DNA from: Strix aluco | Lineage: Eukaryota > Chordata > Aves > Strigiformes > Strigidae | NCBI RefSeq assembly: GCF_031877795.1 | Contig: NC_133948.1 | Coordinates: forward strand, 10,648,948-10,712,947 | Reading direction: 5' to 3' | DNA length: 64,000 nucleotides | Part shown: positions 35,401 to 47,401 of the stretch, piece by piece | Layout of the letters: each line of letters begins with the position of its first letter | How positions within the stretch are numbered: the stretch's first letter is position 1 | Notes under the pieces: generated by a model | The model's input: the letters and a program-made list of their open reading frames with translations, nothing else | Database searches by the model: none | What the model was told of the DNA's origin: nothing | Program-made: the position numbers and the translations under genes

Positions 35401-38400
35401 CTGTAAGGGCTCTGCCAGTCCCTGCTCTCCCAGCTGCTCCAACTGGGCAAGTGCCTCGCTGCTTCCGGAAGGGTTTTGCCTCAACTTCTGCTCTGTTCTC
35501 ACATGCAGTTGAGAAAGGGACCCAAAACCAGGTGCTAGCCACTCTGCTCCTGTGGTTTCCAGGATCCTCTGCCCAATAGCTGGAGTGTCCTTGCCCGGGT
35601 GTCCTCCTTTGGACCTTCCAGGCCAACCTTCCCTGCCTGGCCCCACTGCCGTCCCCTGCTAGAGGCAGTGAGCCCAAAGCAAGTGCACTCTCCGCAGGCT
35701 GGAGGGCTGCTGGGTTAAGGATGGCTGTGATGGAGGTATCAGTGGTTCCCAGGGCTGGTAACCCCCAGGGACATGCTCACCTTGCTCATCAGCGCCGGGG
35801 CCTTGCTGGCTCTGCAGAGCACCCAGGAGGAAGGAGGTGATGTCTCTCACCATGGTCACGAGGCGGGTGAGGAGCTCCTGCCAGCTCTGCGCCAGCTCTG
35901 CTGCCCGCATGGAAGTAGCCACCTCCGGCACCTGGAGCAGGCACCTCCGCAGGGCTGCGATGGCTCCTGCACACACACCCACCTCTGGTCACAGCTGTGG
36001 CCAGGGCAGCCCCAGCCCTCCTGCCTGAGCCTGCAGCTGAAATGGCTCACGGGCAGGGGGGCTCAGGGCCCCCAGGTGAAGGCCACGCTGGGCAGGTGGA
36101 GCAGTAATACAGGGGAACTGCGGCAAGGACATGGCATCAGCACTGAGTTTGTGGCCTCAGTCTTGCCTATACAATTCCTGCCTGCTCCAAATTCCCAGAA
36201 GGGAGACCTGCTGCAGGAGCCACGTGCTGCCCTGCTGGGCTGGGGCCATACCGTGCATTGGTGCGCTGGCTGCTGCCTGCAGCAGGTCCCGGCATGCCGC
36301 AGCATACTGGGCTTGCAGCATGTGGAGAAGGTGCTGAGCAAAGCACAGGCCTCGGTTGGGCAGTGTCAGGGCTGCTTCGGCCTCCAGGGCCAGGCTCTTC
36401 ATGGTGCTGCTGTCTGACCTGGGGGAAGAGGCAGACACTGCTGTGAGAATGAGGGAGTTTTCTGCCCATCTTGTGCTATGCAGTTCCTTCCTTCTCCAAT
36501 GCAGGCTCCTGCACCCCAACCCTACCCAGCTCCCCACTGCAAGGCTATTTCAAACCCAAGCTATTGCTGCCCTGAACTATAAACACAGACTCCAACGAGA
36601 CACCGGTGCTGTCAACACACACTCCCAGGGGCTGCTGTGCCACCGCGGGGAGGGGGAAGCCGGGAGCTCATACTTCTGCAGGATGGTCTTCATCAGCACG
36701 GCTCCAGCTTCAGCCTCCTGCACTCGGGGGCTGCCCAGGGCGTCCTGGGCCAGCTGGAAGAGAGCCAGGGCGATGGGCTCGGGGAACGTGGCAGGGAAGT
36801 AGCGGACAAGCAGCTCCGATGCCAAGTCTCTGATCTGCCAAGACAGGAGAGGTGGGGGGAATCAAGACATGGGAGGAGGGAAAGACAGTGGGCTTCCCCT
36901 CCGAGCCTGCTCGGGCCAAGATAGGTGTCCTTATGGCCTCACCTTGTCTTTACAAGGCTCACCTCATTAGTGCTGTCCTGCAAGCAGCTCAGCAGTGCCA
37001 ACAAATTGGGCTGAGAGAAGAAGTCCCAGCAGCCGCGCTGCCTGGCATAGCTCAATAGCACGGCCATGGTCCCTGTGGGGGGGATATGGGGCAGCGGGAC
37101 AGGATTGGCAGGGAGCACCCCTGCAGCCGAGGGGTGATGCTCCAGGTGGGCTGCCCATACTCACGTGGGGGCTGGCCTTTCTTCCTGTCAGGGCTCCAGG
37201 TGTCTGTGCAGGTCTCCAAAACAGCGGCCAGGAGGAGCAGACCTGTCTTCTTCCTCTGATAGTTGGAGCCCGGGCTGAGTGAGGTGATGCTGAGCTGCAG
37301 CAGCCACTCCACAAAGCCTGTGGGCAAAGAGTGTGGCAGCGAGTGATGCCAGACTGGGCACCCACGTGCGAATCCCCCAAGGCTGTGATGGAGGTGCTGG
37401 GGTGGCCACCTCACCTACTGCCTGAGCGAGCTGCCCTGCTCCCTCGCCCGGCTCGGTGCCTCGGGGTGCCTTCCCTCGCAGCTGGGCCAGCGAGCTGTCC
37501 CGCAGCCGGACCAGCGCCTTCCTCACCGCTGCCTGCAGCAGCTGCCGGAATGAGGAGGAGTCGCAGTTGAGGTTGAGGGGCAGAAACTCCCGCAGCAGCT
37601 GCACCTCACTACCCAAGAGGGGCTGGTTGGTGCTGGGGCTGCAGCAGAGCAGACCCAGCGCTGCCAGCCGAATGCTCTCCTCGCGGGCACCCAGGCAGCA
37701 GGAGAGTCGCTCCAGCGCCTCGCCCCGCAGCGGCAGGGACCCTGCCATGCTCTTCTGCGCCTTCAGCAGCGAGACCCAAGCCCGGAGCGATGCTGTGTCC
37801 TGGCCACTGAACTGGGTGGCCAGTGGTGCCTGGGTGGCCGGGAGCTGCCGCAGGGTCCAGGCGAGGAGGTGGTTGGTGGCATTGCTCTGCAGGATGGGCC
37901 GGGGGGAGCAGAGTGCCTGGGAGAGCAGGGGCAGCCAGTACAGCGTCCACTGCTCTGCCAGAGCTGCCTCCGCACCCCGCTGCCCGTCCTGCCGTTCAGC
38001 ACACTGCTGCCGCACCAGGGCCTTGTAGACCTCGGTGGCTGCGGGACACAGGTGGTTGGTGGAGAGGCAGCTCAGGAGGTGCTGCGGCAGGTCCGGGTAG
38101 GCATCCAGCACCTGGGAGAAAGGCAGACGACCCTCATCCCCATGCCAGGCTGAAGGCTGGGTATGGTGGGGGACGGATCTGGGTACAGACCACACTGCGG
38201 TCACCCACGGCACCAAGATCTCTGGTACCCCAAGCTGCTTTTGGCCAGATTTTGGTGGGCATCCACAGGCACAGCTTCCCTCCCCACTGGCAGTGCCTAG
38301 GGATGCATCAGTGTTGCTGCAGCTCACTACCCCACCAGGGATACTATCGCTTAGGTGATGTCAAAACAGCCCCCCGGGCTGGGAAGGCTGCCTGCCCGCA

Positions 38401-41400
38401 TGGCTGAGCCAGGCAGGGGAAGGTGACAGGCAGTGGACAGAGGCTGTGCCACATGGGACCAAGCCTCCCTGTCCCCCCGTCTTCCCTACCTGCTGGCTGC
38501 CCACGTAGGGGATGATGGCACACAGGGGCACATATCTGGCTTTGATTTGCCATGGCATCGAGACCACCCTCTGCAGCATCTGTTGGTAGAGGGGTCTCTC
38601 CTGGTCCTGGAAGTGCTGGCACTCCAGGTGGTAGATCTCCAGGAGCAGTCGGAAGGAGCTGTGGATGAACTCGGACACCCCTTCCACCTGCGGGGAGAAG
38701 GCCAGCAGCAAGCAGGAGCAGTTAGGGTGGGCTCCCTCTTGTCTTGCTGCGTCAGAAAAGACCCTTTGCTTTCCCGTGGCCATGAACTTTCAGTACTGGC
38801 TGGTAAGGGTTAGGAGCTGTGGACGTGGGGATGGCAGGTGGTGAGCCAGCAGGCGTGGACAGGCTGGGACTGCACTGGTGGAGGTGCAGTCCCAGCCTAG
38901 GATGGCAAAACATGGGGACATGGCCCTGCACAGGCTGTGTGTGACAAGTGCCCCGGCCTCAGCAGTGTGGGTGCCCCTGCCCTGCCAGAGGGCAGCTGCA
39001 GGCAGCCGCAGGCAAGGGGGGTTGTATTTGGTTGGTGGAGCTGAAACAGTCAGGGCTGTGTTATGGGCAGGGGAACAGCAGCTGAGGCAGGTGAAGGAAG
39101 GGCTGTTTCTGGCTGCCGTGGCATGGGCCTTCAGGACCCTGGTCTTACCGGGGTCTCAGCATTGTCCCACACCAGCTGGGTGAGCTGCCGGAGCAGCTCG
39201 GTGTCCTGGGCCAGGATGCGGGTCCCGGTCAGGCGCCAGACGGCAGGCAGGCTCTCCCGCAGGCGCTGCAGCCACAGGGCACAGGCTGCAAAAGCAGAGA
39301 GCACCGCTGCAGCCCTCGCCCCGAGACTCACCTGCGCAGAGCCGGGGTGGGCTGCTGGGCTTAAGGACCCCATGCGCAAGGGGAGCAGTTTCCCCGTTAG
39401 GTGCAGAAGAGCCCAAGACGGTTAGTAGTGTCCATTGGGCTGAATGGAGAAATTAATAGCAGTTTCCAGACCAGCTATCAAGATCCAGAAAAGCATCTTC
39501 CCTGGGAGAAGATAAAGCACCACAGGGGCTCTGTGCTGCATGGGCACTGTGAACCTTCCAAACCTCCCCGCCACGGCGTGGTCATCATCTCCTACCTTGG
39601 AAGCAGTAGTAGTGGCAATCCTTCTGCTCCTTGGTCAGGGCACACACAGTGGGAAAGACCACATCCAGCAGCAGGCAGGCCTGCGGGAGCACAGTGGCTC
39701 AGGCAGCGGGCAGGAGCGGGCTTTCCAGGGTGAGAAAACCCCGCCATGAGACAGGCAAAGTGAGCACTGCCTAGTTTTTCTGCTCTTACAGCAGCTTATT
39801 GCTAGCTTTTGCTCCCTGTCTGGAAGTTCTCAGCTCTTGAGAATTCAGGATATGCTGGAGATGGGCAGAGCTGGAGGCTACACCTGGCCCAGGGCAGCCC
39901 TGGGTTCATGCTGCAGGAGCACCGGGCAAAAGCTGCTACCATTTTGCTTGTGCTGGGGCTACTTTTAGCAGCTCCCAGCTTCTCAGCTCCCCAGGAGAGG
40001 GAAATTCCTGCTCAGATGTCTTTGGAAAAAGCAGGCTCCTGCCTAACACACCGTGCACAGTGGGATGTGTGGAGCTGCTGGTGCAGCCTGGCTATGTCCC
40101 CCGGTGACTCAGAGCCCCTACCAGTGGCTGCCAGCCCTCTCCAAGGGTTCTCAAGCCCTGGCTGTTGCGTTTGAGCTCTCCTACCTTGTGGGTGAAGCTC
40201 TCCAGCTCGCAGCTGAGGATGTCCATTTTGCAACACGTCAGCAAACCTCTGGTGAGCACCAGCTTCTCCAGCCCATCTGGCTCCAGGACAGGAGGGACCT
40301 CCACCACCAGCTCCCCAAACTTCAGCTCCTCTGCACCTGGTGGGAAATGGCTGCATTAGATGGCAGAAAGATGCCAAACCCAAATGCTCTTCCAAGAGTG
40401 AACTGCCCTGGCTCATTCTGGAGTGACCGTGGGAGGTGGCCTGTGGCAGCTGGGGCTCCCAGACCCCAAGAGCAGGACGCTGCAGTGTCTAGCTTGCACT
40501 GCTGGTAAGTGGGACTGGCTTCTGTCCCCTTGCACCTGAACACACCTGTCCCTGCCATCCCCTTCGCCAGAAGCCATCCCTGCCTCGGGACGGAGCACCT
40601 ACCTTGGTCGGGGAGCTGGAAGAGGGCCAGCACGGCGCTGGCCCCACGCTCAGGCTGTGGGGCTGTGTTCACCAGCATGCTCAAGGCTGTGCCTGCCAGC
40701 AGCCTCGTGTCCTTGTTCGGGGCCTGGACTTGCAGGGAAGGCAAAGGCACAGTGCAAAATGCCATTTAAAACCAAACTCCATCGAACCCTCCCTCCATGC
40801 CCATGCAGGCAACTACACAGGGTGTCTCGGACACCTCAGACACTGGAGCTGCCTCTGCAGGCTCCCCTCAGGGAGGGGAAAACACCCTGGAAGGACAGCA
40901 TCGCTCTGCTCCTCGGGACAGGCAGCCCCGTCCCTCCCGGGGGCCGTACGCACCTTCCCCCATGCCACCTCCAGCAGCAGCCCTAAGAGGCTCTGCAGGG
41001 CTTCGCTCTTCCCTGCCGCACTCCACACCAGGGGGGCCACGTCCTTCGGGAGCGCCTGGAAGAGCTGGAGGCAAGCCTGGAGGAGGAGGGACAGGGCCTG
41101 TGGGGATGGCTGTCAGCATCCCTCACCTCCCAAAAAGCAGCAGTTCCCCAGGGATGGCCATCTGAAGAGGTGCTGTGTGCCACATCTCTCCTGGACATTG
41201 TTGCCAGTGCCCGGACAATCCTTGCAGGGACTGATCCTTCCCCCCTCCTCCAAAATTCGGCTCTTACCTTGACAGCCAGGTAGCCCCACGTGCTGCCGGG
41301 CGCGGGCTGGCTCTGCAGCACCCAGCGTAAGGTGGTGGCCAGGCGCTGCAGCAGCGGGCCCAGGTTCTGCCGCCAGTGCTGCCGGCCCAGGCTGCTCTCC

Positions 41401-43352
41401 TCCATGAACATGCAAACTGCGGGCAAGGGGACAGCATCATTCCCTGGCCCTCCCAGCACTGTGCCCACAGCCAGCCCTGCTCCCAGTTAAGCCAAGGGCT
41501 GTGCTGCTGGTAAGCAGTGTGAGAATGGGGCTGGGATGCAGGGGGTGCTTTGACTTGTCCGGTTTCCAGTTGTCCCAGGTGGGTGGGCAGAGCCATTGGG
41601 TGTTGCTGGGACCTCTGCAGAGATCCCACAGATCCAGCTGATCCCTGCTACCCCTCCCACAAGCACAGAGAACCCAGTCTGGGTGGGCAGGAGATGTCTC
41701 TTGTGTTGGTGGTGTGGGCTGGGAGAAGCCCCTGGAGGGGAAGGAGCAGAGACTGACCTGACTGAAGGTCCCCAGGAGACAGCACCTGCAGGGGCAGAAG
41801 GACAGTTTGTCCTGAATGATGACATGGTGGGGCTCGGTCCCTTGGGCAGGAGGGTCCTGCCTGTGCCAGGAGCTGTCCCGGGGATGAGCGAAGGGCTAGT
41901 GTGACGGGCAGCCACATGTCACCAGCTGCAAGCAAGGGCGAGCACCCAGCACGGTGGGAAGAGAAGCAAAGGACCCCGAGCAGCCCAAACCAGGGGGCCC
42001 CTGTCACACATGGGCCCTAGCCAAGCCCCCGCAAAATCTGTGCCACCGCATAACTGGGGTGCTCTCACCTCTCCCTGTGGCGCCAGGCCGGCCAGCAGCG
42101 TGCCCACCTCCCGGGCCAGCAGGGCTTCCTTCCCCACTGCCAGCTGGGTCACGATCTGCCGAGAGACACCCCGAGTCAGCCGCTCTGACCCCCAAGAGAT
42201 ACCAGCTGCAATGCACTTTAGGGGAGCTCTGCGGCGTCACCGTGGCCCCTTTGCTGGTAAGGATGCACTGCACCGGAGCTGTGCCGGCGGCAGGCACAGC
42301 CGGGCAAGATCACTGCTTGCACTTGTGGCTAATAGAGCTCCGAAGCCACAGCTCAGCTGGTTGTGTTACAGACCTGTTCCAGTTTCTGGAAGGAGCTGGA
42401 GCTGCCGGTTGCCTCCATCTGGAAAGCCAGGACGCAGCGGAGCAGGGGCCGTGCCTCCGCCTCGCCCAGCGCCCGTAGACCCTCACTCAGCGCCCGCGCC
42501 AGCAGGAGAGCCTCCTCCAGGTGCTTGTCTTTACATCTCTTGGCAGTACTCCTGAAACAGGACAGGGATGGCGGTGAGGGTACCCCAGCTCAGTGGGGAT
42601 TGGGGTGGGGATACCCCAGCTTGGTGGAGATTAGGGTTGGGGTGCCCCGGTTCAATGTGGATTGGAAAGGGGGTACCCCAGCTCAATTTGGATTGGGGTG
42701 GGGGTGCCTCGTCTTGGTGGGGATTAGGGTTGGGGTACCCCAGTTTGATTTAGATGGGGTAGGGGTGCCCCAGCTTGAGAGGGGTTAGGGTTGGAGTGCC
42801 CCAGGGTGTGATGCTCCTCTCTCCCAACTGCACTCAGCATTGCACGGGGCAGAGTGTGGGGAGGGGTGGCGAAACTCCTCAAAACTCAGCGTCCACAACC
42901 CAGCCTGTTCTGGCAAACGCAAGTCCTTCGCGAGGGGCGGGCAGGAGGGCCCAAAAAATCCTAAAACTTGCTGCCCAGCTTCTGCAGAGCGGGTGGAAGG
43001 AGATGAGGGCAAGTGGGGGTGGGTCGGTCCCCATGCCGGGGACAGAGACACACCCCCCCCCTCCCTCCCTCCCTCCCCACCTCCCGACCCGCGCCCGGGG
43101 ACGCTCGGGGGCTCCGCGCCGGGTACCCGCACCCGGGGGGATGATCGGGGGCTCCGCGCCGGGGGGATCCCCGGGAGACCCGCGCCCGGGGGGATGCCGG
43201 GATCCCCTCGCCCAAGGTCCGTCCTCTTACCCCGCGAATTGCCGCAGGCAGCGCAGGCAGGAGAGCACCGGCTGGGCGATGCCCAGCGCCCCGTAGAAGG
43301 CGGCGCAGGCCCGCGCCTCCCGCTCGGCCCCCGCGGCCGGTACCGCCGCCAT
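29426..43352 (-). CDS. THADA-like: THADA-like HEAT-repeat protein, complete
   Basis: I traced 31 coding exons, all GT-AG with consistent phases, giving 5,727 nt (1,908 residues; human THADA about 1,950). In transcript order: 43231-43352, 42374-42551, 42069-42155, 41758-41785, 41268-41416, 40954-41097, 40603-40723, 40185-40336, 39596-39680, 39149-39285, 38490-38687, 37415-38111, 37165-37317, 36963-37072, 36674-36834, 36252-36418, 35781-35966, 35047-35177, 34308-34451, 33885-33989, 33473-33673, 33047-33197, 32689-32923, 32307-32546, 31909-32179, 31608-31814, 31166-31404, 30779-30961, 30113-30379, 29814-30019, 29426-29697. Family segments include RGLLTCCKMDIL, ACLLLDVVFP, VEGVSEFIHSSF, LPLNLNCDSS and TRRAAGFPM, the last in the DUF2428 region (about residues 900-1200). 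THADA/Trm732 proteins partner the FTSJ1/Trm7 methyltransferase that modifies tRNA position 32. Authentic THADA lies elsewhere in human, so this is probably a paralogue. The exon 25 donor and the 28-nt exon 4 are the least certain boundaries. Confidence 0.92.
42570..42805. repeat. 31-bp minisatellite in intron 1 of the THADA-like gene
   Basis: About eight tandem units with the landmark TACCCCAG or TGCCCCAG at 42581, 42612, 42643, 42674, 42705, 42736, 42766 and 42797. The spacing is therefore 31 bp, with one interval of 30. Units contain GGATTAGGGTTGGGG and are strongly G-rich on the plus strand. The array starts about 20 bp beyond the acceptor end of exon 2. Confidence 0.92.
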
Positions 43353-43650
43353 AGAGCTCGGCCGCGCCGCTGCCGGCTCAGCGGCCCCCCCTAGCGCTGC
43401 CCCCCACTAGCGCTGCCCCTCCCCGGCCGCCGGGCGCGGTCCCAGGGGCGGTGGAAGCTCCCGGCAGCGCTGGTGGTGCTCAAGGCTGCAAAGTCGGGGA
43501 TTAAAAAGCAACATCTGCGAGTGCTGCCGGAGCGGGCGGGGAGCGAGAGCCCCGCAAGTGCTGAAGGCGGCGGGCTGGTGCTTGCGGCCGGACAGCGGGA
43601 GGTGGTGCCTGTTAAGAGGTCGGAAATACCAAATGAAGGGCTTCAGGGTG
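43040..43650 (-). promoter_or_regulatory. CpG-island promoter of the THADA-like gene
   Basis: GC- and CpG-rich block covering exon 1 and its flanks. Inside intron 1 (about 43085-43205) it has a short repeated CCGCGCCCGGGG-type sequence. No TATA box is visible on the minus strand upstream of 43352. This is typical of a widely expressed gene. Confidence 0.7.
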
Positions 43651-43652
43651 AA

Positions 43653-44700
43653 ATAGTAGTCTCACTCCATCGTACCTCGTTGAATTAGAGGAGGTTTGCC
43701 CCCCCCCGAGTCGTCCTGCTACACCATGGCACCATCTCTGTCAGCCAGCATCCCTGTTACAGCCAGTGGAGGGACTCCGCTTCTTCCTGTGGGATGGAAT
43801 GGCCTTTGGGGAGAGAAAAAGATTTATCGTAACACTTGATGTTAATTATCATCAAAGCCGAATTATTTTATTTGGGTTCTTTTTGTCAGTTGGAACAGGG
43901 TTGAACTATTTTAACAGGCACGATTTTAAGATGACCTTTAAAGGTGCCTTTCAACCCAAATCATTCTATGATTTCTGTGTCTTTATTAAACACAGTTATC
44001 ACTCCTGACTAACGCATCCCACTGAACTTCACCCAGCAGCTACTGAGAAAGTGCTTCTTGCTGGTTTTGACCTTGACGGATTGTTTTTTCCCTGGGTTGT
44101 TTCTCACAGTGGCACTGGAGCAAGCGATGGGCATCAGCCGCTTGGGTGACGGCCCAGGCAGCACAGGAGAGCATGACTGGGACGGGCCAGCGTCTGTGCT
44201 GGGTGACCAGGAGGATGTTGAGATGTGGCTCCCTGGGTGAGTGCTGTGCTTGGGGACAGAGGGACCCCGGCCTGTAGGTTTTGGCAACATTTGAACATTT
44301 GCCAGCAGCACCCGTCTCTGTTTCGCTTTAGAAATCAACCTAGAAACCCAAATCCACCCAGGAGTCCAGGTTTGCCCAGACTGCTGCCAATATCAACCAG
44401 TGAAGCAGCCCAGGATTTACCCCAGGCAAGGCAGAGCAGTACAGGAGGACAGTCATGCCCTCGGACCTGCTCCTCTGTTCCCTGAGCACCATGGCCACCT
44501 CACATGGGTGATGAGGGAGTGGGGGAAGCGCTGCCAAACCAGAGCTCTCACAGGTGCTGGCACCCAGGCAGGGGCAAGGTAGGGAAGGGTGCTCCTGTGT
44601 TTTAGGGTGTCCAAACCTCCTATTCCCATCCCCTTGTGCTGACTGCAGAAGGGAGGTGCAGAGGAGGGCGAGGGGGATTTTTCTGGTTTCACCATAGGAA
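43653..44700. other. Intergenic DNA containing a CR1 fragment
   Basis: Between the THADA-like promoter and the AT-rich region before GSC2. Apart from the CR1 tail at about 43890-43975, nothing is recognisable. Short open frames here have no domain and lack coding-like conservation cues. Confidence 0.5.
43890..43975 (+). mobile_element. CR1 LINE 3'-end fragment
   Basis: Sense-oriented CR1 tail: GGTTGAACTA, then GATGACCTTTAAAGG, CCTTTCAACCCAAA and the terminal ATTCTATGATTTC repeat typical of CR1. It is strongly 5'-truncated with no open frame, and it marks the locus as sauropsid. Confidence 0.85.
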
Positions 44701-47195
44701 GGATTTTCAAACCCTATAAATTCACTTTTGACAAGTGAATGGCTAAAGCAGATTAACCTTTTTGCTAATCCTCTATAATGGCTTTGGAATCTCCTTAACC
44801 AATAAGAAAATGATAAGAGCCTGTTTCTTTTCTTTTTATCTATATCTATATTGTCCTCCCTTGTCTGCATTTTTTTTCTTTCTTGTTTTATTTTCCTTTC
44901 CTTTTCTAATATGAAATAGCCCAGCGATCCTATCTCCTGGAGGCTCAGTAAACAGAACATCAATAATCCCTTTCCTTTATTCCTCTGCGGTAACAGGGTG
45001 CAGAGAAGTGTCTGCCGATTGGGATTTGATTACCAGCAGCTATCAAAAGTCTCTTTGTAAGATCTGGGTCCTAAATCCCATAATTCTTTGATAAAAGAAG
45101 TATTACCAGTCCATTTTCTGAAGTGAAAGGTATGGGAGGAATGAAAGAAAGCAATCAGCGGAGATCCTAATAGGCTAAGTGTATGTGTGGTGAGAAGTCA
45201 GGGACGGGCAGGGGAGGCCAGGGAAAAGCCTCCTTTGTTAAGGATGGGGAAAGAGAATTAATCTGCTTCAGGCATATGATTATTACAGCTGAGAGCAGAA
45301 AGGGTCAGATCCTGTACTTGCCCATGGCACGTCCCTGCTCGCCTGCCCTATGGTGCCTCTGGACCAGCACAGTGTGGGGAGCAGAACCTGGCCCTACATC
45401 CATCTCCCATGACAGTGTTTGGGTACGTGCACAAAAACTGGGAGCAGTTTGCGATGATCCCTGGCATTGGTGCATCCCCAGTGCCTCTCTGGAGCGCTGA
45501 CAACTCGGCAGGACAGCAGCAAACATGTCCAGACCAGACGGCTACAAAGGTGTGACCCTCTCAAACTATGGCAAGTATGTAAAGCACAGTTATGATTTAT
45601 GTTATGTCATTGGAATAGCTGAAGGAGAGACAAATAAAGGGATGGAAGGAAAAATAGTTGTTTGGTTTTAAGTTAGATTTTACACAGATTTGAGAGTCAC
45701 AGGTAAAGTGGCTATGGGGCATCTCTTCCTGGCACTAGGAGATCAGCAGGGTGAGGAAGAGCAGGCAGAAAGTAGGGCCAAGGAGAAAAGAATGGTGGCT
45801 GAGAGGGGGCTCTCCTGGAGACTGGCTCTTATTTTTGCACAATGCTGGAGGAGTTGCTGGGCTGTTGAGTGTGAAGCCACGAGGTGCCACAAGGACCTTT
45901 GATGTGCAGTGGTTTAACAGCACTCACCTGTGTGTCTCCTCCTCACGAGTGGGACTGGTATCTTCTCTCCCCTGCAAAGAAACACCAAGCGGGAGAGTGT
46001 TCCCCACGTGAGCTCCTGAAGACTTGCTACTCACCTTGGCTTAAACTGCACTGAGGGCAAGAGAACTTGGGTTTAAACTTTCCTAAACAACCTGAGCTCA
46101 ACCACACCTTCTCTATTTTAACCCCAGCTACTCATTTCATTTATAAACCCAAGATGGAAGATGTCCTCTCTCCTTCTGTGGGTCGCATCTGCCAGGCCTT
46201 GCTGTTTGTCCTCAGGAGGGTTGGTGCCAGGCATCCCCTCCCACCCTGAGTCACCGCTCTTGGCCGTAGCCTTACCCCAGTTTCTCTTGCTGGACAGAAG
46301 AAGTTGGGAATTGAACTGACAGAGCTTTGGGGAAGCTGTGGGCTCACTGAACCTCCCATTAGCTGTGGCAGTGAGACCACGCTCCTGCCTGAGCTGCTGC
46401 GGGACCTTGCTGCCTGCCTGCCTGCACACAGAGGCAGCAGGCAGCAATCCTCCCCTTCCCTTCCCAGCGCCGAGCACGGGTACGACTCGGCTCTACAGGA
46501 CGTAGCTACATGCCACTAAGCTATGCCACAGAGCTGCTGTGAGCTGCCGGTAATCTAATTTATTAAGGGCTTTGAATTCTTACAAAGAATATGTTGCATA
46601 CATGCAAAGCATCTGCATTATCACTGTGATTAGGGCAGTGGAGGTAGGGGAAAGGGGAAGGAGGGAAAATACAATTTCTCTTTCAGCAGAAAATAAATCA
46701 ACTTTTGCAGAGAGTTCTGGTACAGCCAAAGGCTGCGCTATCATTAAAAATGTTTTTTTATTAAGCTGAACTCTCTCCTCTCTCATATTGTATGATATGA
46801 CAGCTCTCTTTTGACGGGAAAGCTTTCATTTGGCCAGAGAAAGGGATAATTTGCTTCTTTTAAGGAGTTAATCCTCTGGTCCATTTCCGGGCTGGGAACA
46901 GCTATCCTCCCCCTTCCTTGGATCGGAGGCTGCAGCACAATGGAGATCATAACCACCTCAAATCTACACCCGAGATGGAGAAATCAGATTTCCTTCTCCA
47001 GTCATTTCTGTGGGATTAGCTAAATCTTAGATCCACACTAACCCTTCACAAAGCTGCCAAGATTAGTTAGAATTTATTTTATTCACAGGGGGGTTTATGG
47101 TTTTCTTTCCAAAGGGATTATATCTCTCTATATATATATTTAGGGTGGCTTCAGTCATAAAGCAGGCAGGTTAGAGGAGAAAAAGTGCGTGTGTG
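44700..47195 (+). promoter_or_regulatory. AT-rich upstream region of GSC2 with bicoid-class sites
   Basis: AT-rich, repeat-poor DNA with several K50-homeodomain (OTX/Goosecoid/Bicoid-class) core sites: AGATTA 44750-44755, TAATCC 44766... (exact core 44766-44771), TAATCC 44964-44969, TGATTA 45027-45032, GGATAA 44 bases into 46801 (46844-46849), TAATCC 46869-46874, GGATTA 47013-47018, AGATTA 47060-47065 and GGATTA 47115-47120. Five fall within the last 360 bp before the TATA-like element. Such sites are the known targets of OTX and GSC proteins. A role as GSC2 enhancer or autoregulatory element is inference. Confidence 0.45.
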
Positions 47196-47205
47196 TATAA
47201 AATAA
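47196..47205 (+). promoter_or_regulatory. TATA-like box of GSC2
   Basis: TATAAAATAA lies about 200 bp upstream of the GSC2 start codon and directly after a GTGTGTG run. It would place transcription start near 47225-47230. No CpG island is present here, unlike the housekeeping genes in the window, which fits a tissue-restricted developmental gene. Confidence 0.45.
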
Positions 47206-47401
47206 AAACTCAGCTGTGAGAATGACAGTCACTTGAAATGCCAAGACAAAGCAGCAATTCTGGACGGCTTCACCAGCCCATTTTAAAAGCTATGTAAGCT
47301 GTCTTTTTCCTTGCGAGACCCCACTCTGGAGTTAGCACAAGGAGAGCAAACCCCACTCAGCCTGGGCTGCCCATTCCCGCGGCTGCTGCTGCTGGCAGAG
47401 G

